A DNA stretch of 64,000 bases from NCBI GenBank assembly GCA_013396755.1, contig VWZF01004872.1:372001-436000 (forward strand), read 5' to 3'. Origin of the DNA: Sclerurus mexicanus. Lineage: Eukaryota > Chordata > Aves > Passeriformes > Furnariidae. This document shows positions 1 through 11,104 of this stretch, piece by piece; position 1 is the first letter of the stretch; each line of letters starts with the position of its first letter. Made by a program: the position numbers and the translations under genes. The notes under the pieces were generated by a model that had not been told where the DNA came from, made no database searches, and worked only from the letters and a program-made list of their open reading frames with translations.

Positions 1-1659
1 CATGGAGTTGAATATTAAAGAGACAGTTTAGTGCACTAACCAAATTTCCCCTGACAAAATGATTGCTCAGAATTAAATCAGTAACAGGTCAGCCTGAATA
101 ACAGGTTCACTGTGTTCTGCTTTGCATGTTATTATATCAATATATGCCTGCTACAGAATTCAAAGGCTTCTAAACACTCATCTTCCTGGCCCAATATCTC
201 CCATACGTTTTACAGTGCCATCTGAAAATATCACTACTTCCACATTGCTCATTGCCACCCATCCACAGCAGATTGCCAAGTTCACAGCTCTGCAAGGAGG
301 AGGCTGAGCACATCTTAATCCCCGCAGATAAAAGTCAGATGGGCTAGTGCTAACTCCCTTCATTGACTATTGAAACTAATACTGCAGATTTTCCTGGGAG
401 TTGATCAAGCTCTGATGACACCCTGTGTTCTCAGAACAGTGCTCTCCAGTAGAACAGGGGCAGCAAGCAGAGAGAGACTGGGTGAGAAGGTAAAGAGGTA
501 ACCACCTCAGCAGAAACCCCACTTCACACAGGGAACATCTGCCCACAAAAAGCTCATACTCTAACACTGCCACAAACTTCTGCATCTCTTCTGTATTTCT
601 ATATTTTGATAAAAAAATTTGTATTGTTAAAAAAATGTAGACATCTTACTTTCAGATGAAAGCTGATTGGCATGCACAGGATTTTTCAAAGTTAAAATAT
701 AATGAGTCTATAATAAAGTTGGCATTTAGCTTATCAAACACTGAAGGACCTGTTGTGATCTTCTAAAGTCTTTATTACTGACTCAGAAATCATGTCAATT
801 TTGAAAATCATCCTGAAGTCATGCTAAATGAGGGAAAAAGTAGTAATTGTTAATCATAATGGCAATACTAACAGCAGTAGCAGTAGCAATAGCAGTAGTA
901 ATAGAAATAGGTAAAACCAGTTATGAAATACAAAGCTATACAAAGATATATAGTGTGTGCAAAAGCAGACACGGGTTTAGATTTTTTACTTTGCATTTTA
1001 CTTGCAAATATCTGTGTTATTTCTACTCTGATCTTGACAGGAAAAAACATTAGAAGCTTGTAACGTATTTCACTACAGAAATCACATAGAGCTTCTAAAA
1101 TAAAAGTTTAAAATTGCTGTTCTGACATTACTTTCCACATAAATTCCCAAGAGTAAGGTAGTAGCTTTCTCCTCTCCACAGCCAGCACTAGCTTATGTAC
1201 AGAATGAACCAGAAGAAATTTTTCAGTTGAATAATTATATAATCCTGCTAATTTGTATCCATTTTCATCAACAGGACACAGAAGCACAAAAAAAAAAAAA
1301 AAAAGACAAACTGGGTCGCCTTAATTGCCATTCAGTCTTCTGGCAGATACTACTCTCCATCTAAAAGATAAATTATTTTAGTTTTAGAAAAGTCAATGAG
1401 GAAAGAGAGATCAAAATAGTTTAGAATACTTAATTTTAAGAATTTTAATTTTTAATAAAGCTAAAGAGAAGTCTGCAGTTGTGGTTAGCTTGGTCCGTTT
1501 AGACTTAACCATAATTCACGAAGCCACAGATCTACTTGAGGTGCTCACAAAACTGTACATCCTAAGATCCTGTTAGTCAAGCTCTGTGCATTTAACCCTA
1601 GTTATGCAAACTGTAAAAGAACTCCACTCATGAATCCATCACCTCTCTTAAAGCAAGAG
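1..1659. other. Unique non-coding stretch
   Basis: No gene or recognisable transposon is seen. The stretch is AT-rich. It contains an imperfect AGC/AGT/AAT trinucleotide tract at 872-909 and an uninterrupted run of 17 A at about 1288-1304. Open frames here are short and lack coding character. Confidence 0.7.
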
Positions 1660-2240
1660 CATCATAGGACCATGCAGGCTGGGAAGGATTTCAGAAGGTC
1701 TCTAGTACCTTTCTCAAATCAAGGTCAGCGCTGGGGTCAAAGCTGGGTACTGTCAGGCTGTGAAATCCTCCAAGGATGGAGATGACACAACATCCCTTAG
1801 CAGCATGTTCCTGCCCTTGGTTGCCCTCAGGATGAAAAAGCTTATATTCACATCTGTTTGAACTTCCAGTTTCATTTGCATCATCCTTTGTCTTCCCACA
1901 ATGCACCACTGTGAACAGCCTGGCACTATCATACCATACTGGTAGAGATTGGGAGGCTGCTGTTAACCTCACACCAGTCTTCCCTTCTTCAGGGTAGCTG
2001 AGCCCATATTACCCAGCCTCTTCTCTCAGGGCAAGCACTCTAGACCCCACCATTTTGGTGGACGTCTGCAAACCACACTCCAGTTTCCCTATCTCCCTTG
2101 TACCGGGGGGCCTATATGTGATCTCACATCCCTCACCTTGCTGTGTGTACTCCTGCTAGCACATCTCAGAGTGCAGCTGGCTGCCTCTGTGGCAGGGAGA
2201 TGCTCAGTTCACAGGGTTTTCTGGAGCACACTATGGACAC
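1660..2240 (-). mobile_element. Old CR1 LINE fragment, 3' end of ORF2
   Basis: Read on the minus strand, this aligns by eye with the C-terminal end of CR1 ORF2 and its 3' tail. The stretch around 1765-1825 corresponds to the CR1 segment encoding the conserved NRLPREVV motif, here degraded. The 1690-1975 frame and the sequence up to about 2240 follow the upstream part of the same region. The terminal part at 1660-1700 resembles the usual CR1 ending (CATAGGACCATGCAGGCTGG). Many indels and substitutions make it clearly older than the copies at 24, 31 and 53 kb. The 5' limit is uncertain because the next element, a retroviral leader, begins near 2250. Confidence 0.8.
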
Positions 2241-2254
2241 TGATAACCACAGTA

Positions 2255-2416
2255 ACACCAAACCAGTCTGCTCAGCTGAAGAGCAGAGCACTGTGTGAAA
2301 ATTTCTTTGCCAAAAAACTTGCTAAGAAGCAGGAGAAATCAACCTGACCCGATCTCTATGCTGCGGCAGTGAGATGATTTATGGTATGCAGCAGCGGCTG
2401 CACATGGGGCACCAAT
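2255..2416 (-). mobile_element. Endogenous retrovirus leader remnant with primer-binding-site-like sequence
   Basis: Immediately after the LTR end on the minus strand comes AT and then TGGTGCCCCATGTG (plus 2401-2414). This has the form of a retroviral primer-binding site: TGG complementing a tRNA CCA end, followed by acceptor-stem sequence. I could not assign the tRNA. The following 150 bases on the minus strand have no recognisable gag start and run into the old CR1 fragment, so the provirus is deleted internally. Position and motif support the call; the deletion is inference. Confidence 0.55.
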
Positions 2417-2427
2417 TGCGGCAACGG

Positions 2428-2432
<5 letters not shown>

Positions 2433-2487
<55 letters not shown>
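2433..2487. repeat. (AC)n microsatellite, about 27 units
   Basis: An uninterrupted 55-bp AC dinucleotide tract. It lies inside the U5-like part of the minus-strand LTR, where it reads (GT)n. Perfect tracts of this length are usually length-polymorphic. Confidence 0.98.
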
Positions 2488-2492
<5 letters not shown>

Positions 2493-2505
2493 TGAGGCAA
2501 GAGAG

Positions 2506-2506
2506 N
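2506..2506. other. Ambiguous base N
   Basis: One N, 19 bp after the AC microsatellite inside the LTR. A single N next to a repeat is typical of an imperfectly closed assembly gap, so the true length here may differ. Confidence 0.9.
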
Positions 2507-2594
2507 CACGAAGTCTGAGGCAAGGAATATTCACAGCTAGCAGCAACAACTAACGACAACAACAGCCACAACAAGAGCCAACAGCAAGAACCAT

Positions 2595-2600
2595 TTTATT
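2595..2600 (-). terminator. LTR polyadenylation signal AATAAA
   Basis: AATAAA on the minus strand just downstream of the LTR TATA box. This is the layout of LTRs in which the signal lies in or near R. It sits within the LTR at 2417-2938. Confidence 0.55.
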
Positions 2601-2614
2601 AACAGAAGGCTTCT

Positions 2615-2623
2615 CTTTTATAC
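2615..2623 (-). promoter_or_regulatory. LTR TATA box
   Basis: GTATAAAAG on the minus strand, inside the LTR and about 20 bp upstream of AATAAA. It marks the U3/R transition expected of a retroviral promoter. Present activity cannot be judged from sequence. Confidence 0.6.
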
Positions 2624-2938
2624 TTTTTCTTATCTGTCCATGCATATACATGTCACACTTTATTAGCCAAACACTTCTCTCCACGAGTCTTAAACCATCT
2701 TCTGATAGGTAGTTCACACCTCTCCTCATGCTGGTAAGACTCAAAACATATCTTGTTTTTCTGTTGTTTTTCTTCTTCCACTTTCCCATGCTGCTGCAAG
2801 GCCACAGACTTGTTTTTGTCCACTTTCCCATGCTCACAGCTGCATCCTTCCCAGGCCAAAGGTGTCTTCAGCCCAGAAGTCTTCAACACTGGTACCTGCA
2901 ATAACTTGCTTAGAGTTAATCATCCATACAGCATGGCA

Positions 2939-4881
2939 TAATTGGCAGTGTGGTCTCCTCCTTTCATGAGGAAAGAGAACAAGATGTGACTGTCACAGTT
3001 GTAGTTGTGATAGTGTGAGGACACTAAACAGCAGGCTTAAACCAGCTAGCTACCTTTGCATTAGAAATATGAAAGTTCTAGCAGTTAAAGTTAGTCACCC
3101 ACTCAGTTTCTTGAATGCCTGTGCTTTAATCAACAGTGATCTTGAACTGACTCAGAGAATACTCAGAACATCTACCATAAGGCAGGGACACCCTCGCACT
3201 CAGCAAGTAGTACCCAGCACCACATACATATTGATTGCTTCCTGATACCATAACTGTGAGTTACAAGCATGTGATGGTAGTAACTCTCTTTTTATTCTTA
3301 CTAAAAAATTTGTTTATCCTGAATTATAAATGTCTCTTTTATTTTTTCTTCAAAAGTATATGCAAAATCCTATAAAGGATATAAAGTAAAAACTGTGCAT
3401 GTGTTAGGCTAAAATGCAAAATGAGAAGCCAGACAGTCAATTGTTTAAGACTCCATTAATAAAGTATTACAATATTGAAAAATGGTTCTTTATAAAGTCA
3501 GCTTTATAAGGGAAAGGGAGGAGGACAAAGGAAAGAAAAGTATATGCTCCAGAGCTATGAAACAGTTGGATAGAACAGAAAGATTATCTTGCCAGTAAAT
3601 ATGCAGAGCAGATTCTCAAATACCTTTCGGAGATGCATTGCATTTTATTTGGAAGAATGTATGAGAGCTGCTGCCTTTGTCATTATCTAGGTGCCATACT
3701 GGTTGATATGGTACATTAATGTTCAGTCATTTAGCGTATGTTTGCTTGGAGACAGCCCGATTTTGAATTTAGCACTGTAAATTCAGTCAGGTCTTATGGA
3801 GCTCCCCTTTGAAGTTTCTGAAAAATCTAAGCCGTTCACATACCCGAAGAACTGTCAGCCTGGGAGAGAGAAGTCAGGTTAGGCTGATACCCTGTTTCTC
3901 ATAATTGGTAGATATACAGGGAAAAGTTGTGAGATGCAGAGATTCTTTTCTGGAAGTATCCTCTGATCTTCTTATCTACAGAGATTTAGAGCCATTCTGA
4001 GCTGGATACTGTCCCGAGACCAGCAGTTGTATTCCTAAATCCAGGTAAACCATGTAATCACAGGACAGATTTTAGTTTTTTCTCTCTTTTGTGCTCATCT
4101 GCCTTACCCAATACTGTCCTACTACCCAGCACTATAAACAGTGTTTGTATATAATCAATAAGGAAACAAATAATGAAATGAAAAAGACACACTAAAATGT
4201 GTGTCCTCCTTTCATGGTCAACCTAGAGCAGTAAAATGTTGTAGAATTAATCACTTCCAAACTTAGGGACTGTGGTGGACATCCGTTTCTGTTCCTTCAG
4301 ACTTTGCCTAATAATTAGTGTAGCAGATGTGAAGCACATTATTTTTTCTGAAAGATTCAAAGGAGCTTTATTTTCTTTGGAATTCTGTCAGATTGATTTG
4401 GTCAACTTCAGATGTTCTCCACCCAGTTCTGTTTAAAGTTGAGTCTGATAATTTTCATCTCAGTAAATAAAGCAAAGTCATCAATCAATCCAATAGGTCA
4501 TTCAGGACAGCAGGGTCTAAGATGATAAGCAGAAAGTCAAGCAGTCTGCTGCTGTATGAGTACATCTGTTAATGGGGAGTTGGATAGAGCTTCACCAGGC
4601 CTCCCACTCTTTCCAACTGTGTCTTGTACAATACACAAATAAGGATGGAATCTTGAAGTGTGGAATGACTCATATTTTGAGTCAAAAAACTCTGGGTGAT
4701 CACATAATCATTGGAAAGGGACAGCAAACTGGGTGATATGTGACATACAGTACCTGCTCAGGACCAGAAATGAACTCTTATGGAAATCAGAGCTATATTA
4801 CAGTGATAGAAAAGTCACTCAGACAAGAATTATCCCAGTGGTGCTTAGGCTGCAACTAGGTCTCTCAGTCATAATACCTAC
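2939..4881. other. Unique non-coding stretch
   Basis: No gene or confident transposon is seen. Open frames are short. The sequence is AT-rich with scattered A and T runs. Confidence 0.65.
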
Positions 4882-5016
4882 CTCACTTTCTGGGGAAGGA
4901 TGAGCCATGCCAGGTGCTTGGGCAAATGGAATATCTTCACTGGGCATTCTGAGATCTTGCACATACCAAGTAATGGGAAACTTGTACAGTTTATCTGTAC
5001 ACCCTGGACACAGGAC
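4882..5016 (-). other. Exon-like segment, 135 bp, phase 0-0 (unidentified)
   Basis: Minus strand. A pyrimidine-rich tract ending CTTTTCAG precedes the segment and GAG|GTAGGT follows it. The 45 codons between are open, begin and end in phase 0, and include a CPGC motif in the first six residues, then an aromatic-rich stretch and a proline/serine-rich end. I do not recognise the protein. The frame continues open past the donor as far as 4819. It is compatible in phase with the segment at 5154-5238. Splice-like boundaries occur by chance, so this is a hypothesis. Alternatives are a decayed gene fragment or a degenerate retroviral 3' end. Confidence 0.25.
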
Positions 5017-5153
5017 CTGAAAAGATGCTGCTGAAGATCTACATGGAAAGTGAAAGTAAGGAGAAAGCAGCAACAGCCACTCCTGACTGGTTCCACTGAG
5101 TAAAACCACTTTGTTTCAGTGGTTTCAGAGAAACCATAAATACCTTTCCTTAC

Positions 5154-5238
5154 TTCTGTGCTTGACAGTTCATCCACCAGAGAACATGGCTTCAGGAACT
5201 GGCACAAAGCAGAGTTTTTATGCTGCACTTTCAGAGCA
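5154..5238 (-). other. Exon-like segment, 85 bp, phase 2-0 (unidentified)
   Basis: Minus strand. An acceptor-like tract (CTGTCTGGTCTGTGGGTTAG) precedes 85 bases and ACAGAA|GTAAGG follows. After the first base, 28 codons are open and end exactly on a codon boundary. The single leading base fits a preceding exon ending in phase 2, as the candidate donor at 5604 would. The peptide is mixed hydrophilic with three cysteines or fewer and matches nothing I know. A TATA-like GCATAAAAAC lies inside it, so an LTR-like origin is also possible. Confidence 0.22.
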
Positions 5239-5464
5239 CTAACCCACAGACCAGACAGCACACAGAAAGGATGGAGAACTGGTTGGGGTCTCCTGACTGG
5301 CCACTGTGGTTCTTCCCCTGAGCATGGGTTAGACCACCTTTCACAGCCCTTCCCCTCGGCTATCCCTAGAGCAATATCATATACCCAGAATACCTTTCAA
5401 TGAAGTTATTAATTCCCAAAATTTTGGTATCCAGTCTCTCAACAATCCTGTCCCTCTTTGGGTT

Positions 5465-5854
5465 TCACCTTCTGACTGATCCTAATTCACCGTGTGCTAA
5501 AATCAGTTCCACCTCCTGTCCCAGACTATCCAGACAATCTGGGACCTTCTTCTCCTGTGAAGACAATCTCCTCTTGCTCATTTGCACACACTGGGTGACA
5601 TACCTGGCAGCTTTTCCAACAGTTTCAAACTTTTGAATTATTGATCTGACTTTGGCTGAGGCTTGTAAATCCACCTTTCCAACAACGTTTGTGTTATCTC
5701 TGTGTCAGTGACCACATTTTCTAGCAAACTCAAGCTTATCACGGCAAGTCTTGTCCCTAAATATAGTAGCATCTTTTCTCACAAAAAATTCCCTCAAAAA
5801 ATTCTTTGCTTCCCTGTCCCCACCAGCTCTCTGGCTTATTCCTTGGGCCACAGT
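5465..5854 (-). pseudogene. Coding-like frame with one internal stop, unidentified
   Basis: One minus-strand frame stays open for about 129 codons except for a TGA at 5705-5707. Composition is rich in K, R and E with a heptad-like spread of hydrophobic residues (for example KVRSIIQKFETVGKAA near 5604-5650), which looks more like decayed protein sequence than AT-rich noise. An acceptor-like TTTCCCCAG lies just upstream at about 5858-5866. A strong donor-like CCAG|GTATGT ends a possible exon at 5604. I do not recognise the family. It could be a decayed host exon or the end of an old retroelement; a purine-rich AAAGAGGGACAGG follows on the minus strand near 5445, as a polypurine tract would. Confidence 0.3.
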
Positions 5855-8800
5855 TTACTGGGGAAAGTATCATAGATAATTCCCAGCTTTGAAACTATAA
5901 ATATAAAAATATATATATATATATCATACTGTATATAATTGCAAAACTATACAAGTAATCAAATAAAGGAAGACTGACAATGGAGGCTGAATCCTTAACA
6001 AGTCCTTCTTGATGGACAATTTATAAACATATTGACCTCTTTCAACTACACAGCAGCAACTCTTCCTGGGTTGCTTTTCATCAAAGAATAGTGATTCATC
6101 ATCATCATCCTGTTCAGCAGCCAAGGAATATATTGGTCATCCTGGTCACATGATTTTGAGGGAGAAGGAAGGGAGAAGACTAGTATTCTACACCATTTTT
6201 CTAAAAATGACATGAAGCCTGTTTAAATATTTACCTTTGGTTTTATAATTGTTTAAACCAGGTCCAACTAGGAAAGGACTTTTTCCTGTTTTCTTATTGT
6301 CTTTTCACCAAAAGGTTTGAAACAACTTTGTTGTGAGGCACGCCTCCAGCCCAAGCAGTCTGGCTAGCACAGCAGGACACTGCTAAGATGCCCCGCTCAA
6401 AAACCAACTTATTAAATGTGGTGTCATGTAGCAGTGAACAGGAATCCACCACTAGAAGTAACATAATCCTTGAATGCCTCATGGTCCAAAAGATGTCCAA
6501 TCACCTTGAACATTCAGGCAGGTTGTTCAGATTTGTTTCATTAGAAATTATTTTATGCTATTGTGGTTGAAATGGCTTCCACAGATGCAGCTGGTAGCTA
6601 ATACAGAAGGGACAAATGATCTTCTGTGTTATCATTCATATTGTGATTGTCATACAAAAGATACATTTTTCTCTATTCACACTGTTGTAATTTTCAAAAC
6701 ATCCAGGGTTACATTTTTAATACTCTACTCTGTTGATAAAATGCAAATCTTTTTTCTTCACTGTCTATGCACACATACTTATCTATTACTGCTTCCTGTG
6801 CTCATCAGAAACAAAATTCTTGCTGTTTTATCAGTGAGAAAGTCTAAAACAATTTATGGATCATTTTCCTCCATGAGAAATGTGAATTATGTGGTCAGGA
6901 GCCCTTCAGCTACTTGCATCTCTACCTTTTTCCCAACTGGTATCTGAGATGGTTATCTATACTTTCATTCACTGAAAGTCTACAGTAATACCATTCAGTG
7001 CTGTGACTGGTCTGCCTGATAAAGCTAAGCATAAACCTAGGCTGATGCAGAATGTGACTGACAGTTTTCACAAGAAAAGCAAAAGCCAGGAGCACATATC
7101 ACCTCCATAGAAAGAGCTGCATTTGGCTGCCAATTAAAGATATGAATTTTAAAATTGTTACATTTAATATTCTGCATTGAATTTTACATGATCTCATTAT
7201 AGTCTGTACCACTTTTTCCTCATGTTCCCGAATGTCTGCAATAGTCATCTGTCAAGTCATGGGAGCTGAGGTTCATTTGCAGAGTAAAACTTGTACATTG
7301 GCAATGAGTAATGAGCAACACTTCCAAGGAAAACATCTTCATAAGGAAGTGGAGGAAGAAGGGCAGGAGAGAAAATGAGGATATTGCTTCAAACCTTAGA
7401 GTAGCACCCAATAGCTGTTGTCACACAACACACCGTACCTCTTGAGACATAGAATTCTCAGGCAAAAAAATGTTTTTTTTTTCATGTGGCACTGAGTGTG
7501 GCAAACAGAAATTTAAGCAGCAGATTTATTTGGGAGGTAAGAAGAATATGAACAACTAAGCATGAGACTAATACAGTCACCATACTATCTGGTAGCTTAT
7601 TTTGCTTTATTCAGTTCTCTACTTCAATTTTTTCCTACTTTTTTCACATTTGCTGGACCAAAGGCTTGTGTATTGACAGATTCAGACACATTCAAGTCAT
7701 TATCATAAAAATTTAGGCTTCAAAGGCTAGTTACAGCTTGGGCTTTTGACACCAAATTTGACTCAGAATTGTCAGTGAATGTACAAATAACCAACATATT
7801 TTGAAGCTGGGTTGTGATCCAAATCAGGAGAAACTTCTATTTGGGACAATTCAAAGAGGCAAGATTTTTTGAAACAGGAAAAAAGCTGCTCATTGATAGA
7901 AATGTTTTGCTTCAAAATTTTCATCGTTTTTTGACATTTTAAAATGTAAAATAGTGATCCCTTGAAATAGCATTGCTACTCTCTGTATTGACATATGGTT
8001 TTCAAAAAAGTTTAGAAATATCCAAAATTATTTAAAACAAAATGAAATAGTTTCTGTTCAATTCCAAATTAATTATTTAAATAATTTTTATTCTGTCATT
8101 TTCTTTAATGTATAATAATCTTAAAAACCTTGCCTTCTTCTTTTATCTTCTTCAGAGTCAGCAAGTTTATCATCAAGTTCATTTCTTCTCCAGCTCAACT
8201 TAGCACTATAAAAACATTCAAGGTACTAGAATACTGGCCTAAACTTTTGGTGATAATAAAAGTGAAATGACTATGAAATGCTGGAATTATCTCCAATTTG
8301 CCACAGGAGATGAAGGGCCATTCACTCAGAACCACTGCTATAGGCTGTCTGCCAATTCAAGCTATTGTGTTGTATCATCTATATACCTCCCCCATACAAT
8401 TTGTTCACTTAATTTGAAATCCTGTGATCCTTTGCAATTTCATTTCTCCTTTCAATTACTTGACTTGTTCTCTTTCTAAGTAGCCACCTAAAATTACACA
8501 TGGACTGCCTACATGCATTTAAAACCTTTCTTTTTCTTTTACTTTCTTTTTTCCTTTTATGCAATCTTTGCACTTTTTTGAAAGCAAATAAATCTCACCT
8601 AAACCTCTTTGCTTCCTTCCAGTGTTTCTCTAACCTTAACCTTTTCTTATCTGGTTGCCTATTTATTTACCACTTGTTTTGCTTCATATTAAAGCTGAAC
8701 TGCCTTTCTTTCAAATAAAGAAAAGAAAAGGAGGAAAAAAAAAAAGAAAACAAAAAAAAAGGGAGCCCATTTGCTAGTCTTAGGCCCTGTTCTCCTTAAT

Positions 8801-9179
8801 GGCAGATAATTCTCTTGCCTCCTTTGCACCATCTGTTGCTGCCTCTTTGCAAGCAAAATTGAAGTAGTACTCTGGCTGCATCATCATGAACAAATCACTG
8901 AAGACATCTGGTCAATGAGCAGAGGTTGTCAGAAGAGCAAATGAGACATAAGACTGTGGTGGGATTGACTATAGAATAACATTTTCTTGATTACTAAATG
9001 TGCTGAGATTTTTTGATCACACTGGACTTTTCCATGCAGAGAAGGGCTTTGGCACAGCCAGCTGACAGAACACTCTTCAGTAGAGCACGGAGCCCAGATG
9101 TGCCCAGTCCTGCATGGACAGAGAGAGGACCCAGGCAGCCTTGAGAGGTAGGAAATATACCACCTCAAGTGTCTTGTCT
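5855..9179. other. Unique AT-rich non-coding stretch
   Basis: No gene is seen. Simple sequence includes an (AT)n tract at about 5909-5924 and a polypurine, A-rich tract at about 8713-8765. An open frame of 130 codons at 6555-6947 has no coding features. Confidence 0.65.
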
Positions 9180-9479
9180 CTATGTGTACAGGCTGTCCAC
9201 AGACTGCTTCATGTGGCTGTTTTGACAACTGACATCTTTATAAGCAGAGCAGTGACAGAGAAATGTCCATAGCAGGATGAGGAAAAAAATTATTGTTCCC
9301 AAAGAGGCTAAACAGGCACTTTTTGACCAGGAGAAAAGAAGTTGTTGCTGGTCTAGACTTTCCTTCTGGATAAATCTGACCTTTGAACTGAAGTCTTCCA
9401 CTGCCATGAGAACTGCCATTTTTCTCATGTTGGACTTCATAGATTTTAGCTTCCTAGAAAGAGTTTTGCAGACATTCAT
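9180..9479 (-). other. Candidate small membrane-protein ORF, 99 codons
   Basis: The minus-strand frame starts at an ATG in a fair Kozak context (GAGCCATGA) with an in-frame TGA two codons upstream, so the start is the first possible one. Residues 1-40 are lysine/arginine-rich. Residues about 55-77 form one uninterrupted hydrophobic segment (leucine, isoleucine, phenylalanine, tryptophan), followed by a short cysteine-containing tail and TAG. The charge pattern predicts a single-pass, N-inside (type II) topology. A TATA-like AATAAAAC lies about 130 bp upstream of the ATG. I do not recognise it and see no partner exon. A 99-codon frame is also expected by chance in a window this size. Confidence 0.2.
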
Positions 9480-11104
9480 GGCTCAGTCATTATCCAGGTT
9501 CATCTCTCACATACTCCAGCTATTCTCTCCTCCTGCCTGGAGTCTGGAAGCTTTCAAGGCCTGCTGTCAGCACATTTCAAGATGCGCTAACTTACAATGA
9601 GGCAAACTTCTCTTAATGTTTTATTCACCCTGCTGGTATGTGTCAAGGGAGGTATGCCATGTTTACATATGCTTTTTGGTATAAAGTATTATCTGTCATG
9701 TGATACAGTCATAAGTTACCTCCCAGTTTAAAAAGAGCCTGAAGTTAGGTAAAACCATTCCCAGTTTTCAAAAAAAGGATGGTGACAATATTCCCACAAA
9801 GAAAAAGACAAGAATCTGGCCTCTAAAAAAATACCTTTTCAGATTTCATCGCACTTACTGGAAGCAGGTATTCCACTGTTTAAGATAGAAAGTGCAGCAA
9901 ACAAGATGTATTAGTACCATGCAGCATTGGCCCCTAAAGCCTTGCCAATCATACTAAAAAATAAGTTGGCTGGCTTATCTTGGTTTTTTGGGAGTTTTTA
10001 ATCTTAGTCAGAAAGGCAGTAATTTCAATATTGCAAATACCCTGGTATGTATGAGATTCTTGTGATTTCACTTAGCAGTTAATTACTGCCCACTTGTGGC
10101 AAAATGACAGGGGCTTGGTTGGGGTGCTTGGAAAAAACCTTCAAAGAGACAGCAGATACCCAGCTGCTGCTGCACCAGGTGTCTGTGATTTGATGGTGAT
10201 GTGATGGTTTGCCTTCTCTTCCTCCATCAGGGAAGATGCCATCAGCAAAGCAAGGAGAAAGGTGGGTAGCTGGAAAACACCATACTATGTGAAACACGCT
10301 TCTGCTGCAGAGACTGAAACAGTTAAGAATTTTGTGCAGCAGCAGCACATAATAACCTAAATACAACACTGCAAAATAGAGTAGCTTTCAGCGAAGAATC
10401 CCCACAAAGAATTACTGTGTAAATCCTGATACACAGATGTATTTTTATCTCTTATTTGCACTGTAAAATTGAATACAGATCCTAAGTGAAATAAGTTAAT
10501 TGTGTGCTAATGGATAATCTGCTAACAAATATTGTTTCACAAATGGTGGGTCTGTATTTTTTCCAGTTATAACAAAGGGATGAATGTTCTATCCATATAT
10601 TACATTACTATATATTATTACTAAATATATATTACTAAACCTAAAGCAATTTTATCAGCTTAATATTATGCAAGTGCTTTGGGATAGTAGTACTAACTTC
10701 TCCCTGCAAATCAGGAACCTGAAAGCTCTAAAAGCCAGCTTGTGAAATATAAAAAAATTTTACAGCCTGAAATGTTAAAGAGTTTTATGGAATGAGCAGC
10801 CATTGCAGACTGATTTGTTGTTTTAAAACCTACTTCATGAGATCCTGCTATTTGCAGCATAGTACATCAAGGACCTTTTAGTTCGGAGGTTTGAAGGAGG
10901 TAGAGCCTGGAAAAATTCAAGGACAAGGGCACAATCAGTAGGGGGAGGGGTACAGCATTATATCTATCATTCCTTGAAATATTACATCTGTTATGTATAG
11001 CTAAGTTCAGCAAGGGCAGCTTTGCCAGAGTGGTTGCTATGCCTTTTGTATTTAAATGGACATTTCAGTGCTCTTTACAAACAGTGAGTTAGATCTTGGT
11101 TTTT
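9480..11104. other. Unique AT-rich non-coding stretch
   Basis: No gene is seen. A TATATATTACTAA-like motif recurs around 10600-10640 in an AT-rich patch. Nothing else is recognisable. Confidence 0.65.

Larger units (their letters stand above)
2417..2938 (-). mobile_element. Endogenous retrovirus LTR, about 520 bp
   Basis: On the minus strand the unit starts with TG (plus CA at 2937-2938) and ends with CA (plus TG at 2417-2418), directly before a primer-binding-site-like sequence. Inside, in the right order, are a long U3, a TATA box (GTATAAAAG, plus 2615-2623), an AATAAA signal (plus 2595-2600) and a U5-like tail. U3 contains a 15-bp direct repeat, 2778-2792 and 2820-2834, of the kind often seen as duplicated enhancer units. 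The spacing of TATA box and AATAAA (about 20 bp) and the sequence after AATAAA suggest a class II (ERVK-like) avian LTR; the class is inference. U5 holds a (CA)n expansion and one N. No second LTR is visible in the window. Confidence 0.75.

Noticed and set aside
5924..6124. Minus-strand frame with an acidic DDDDE start and cysteine triplet
   Set aside because: It comes from a short CAT repeat and has no ATG or phase-compatible neighbour.
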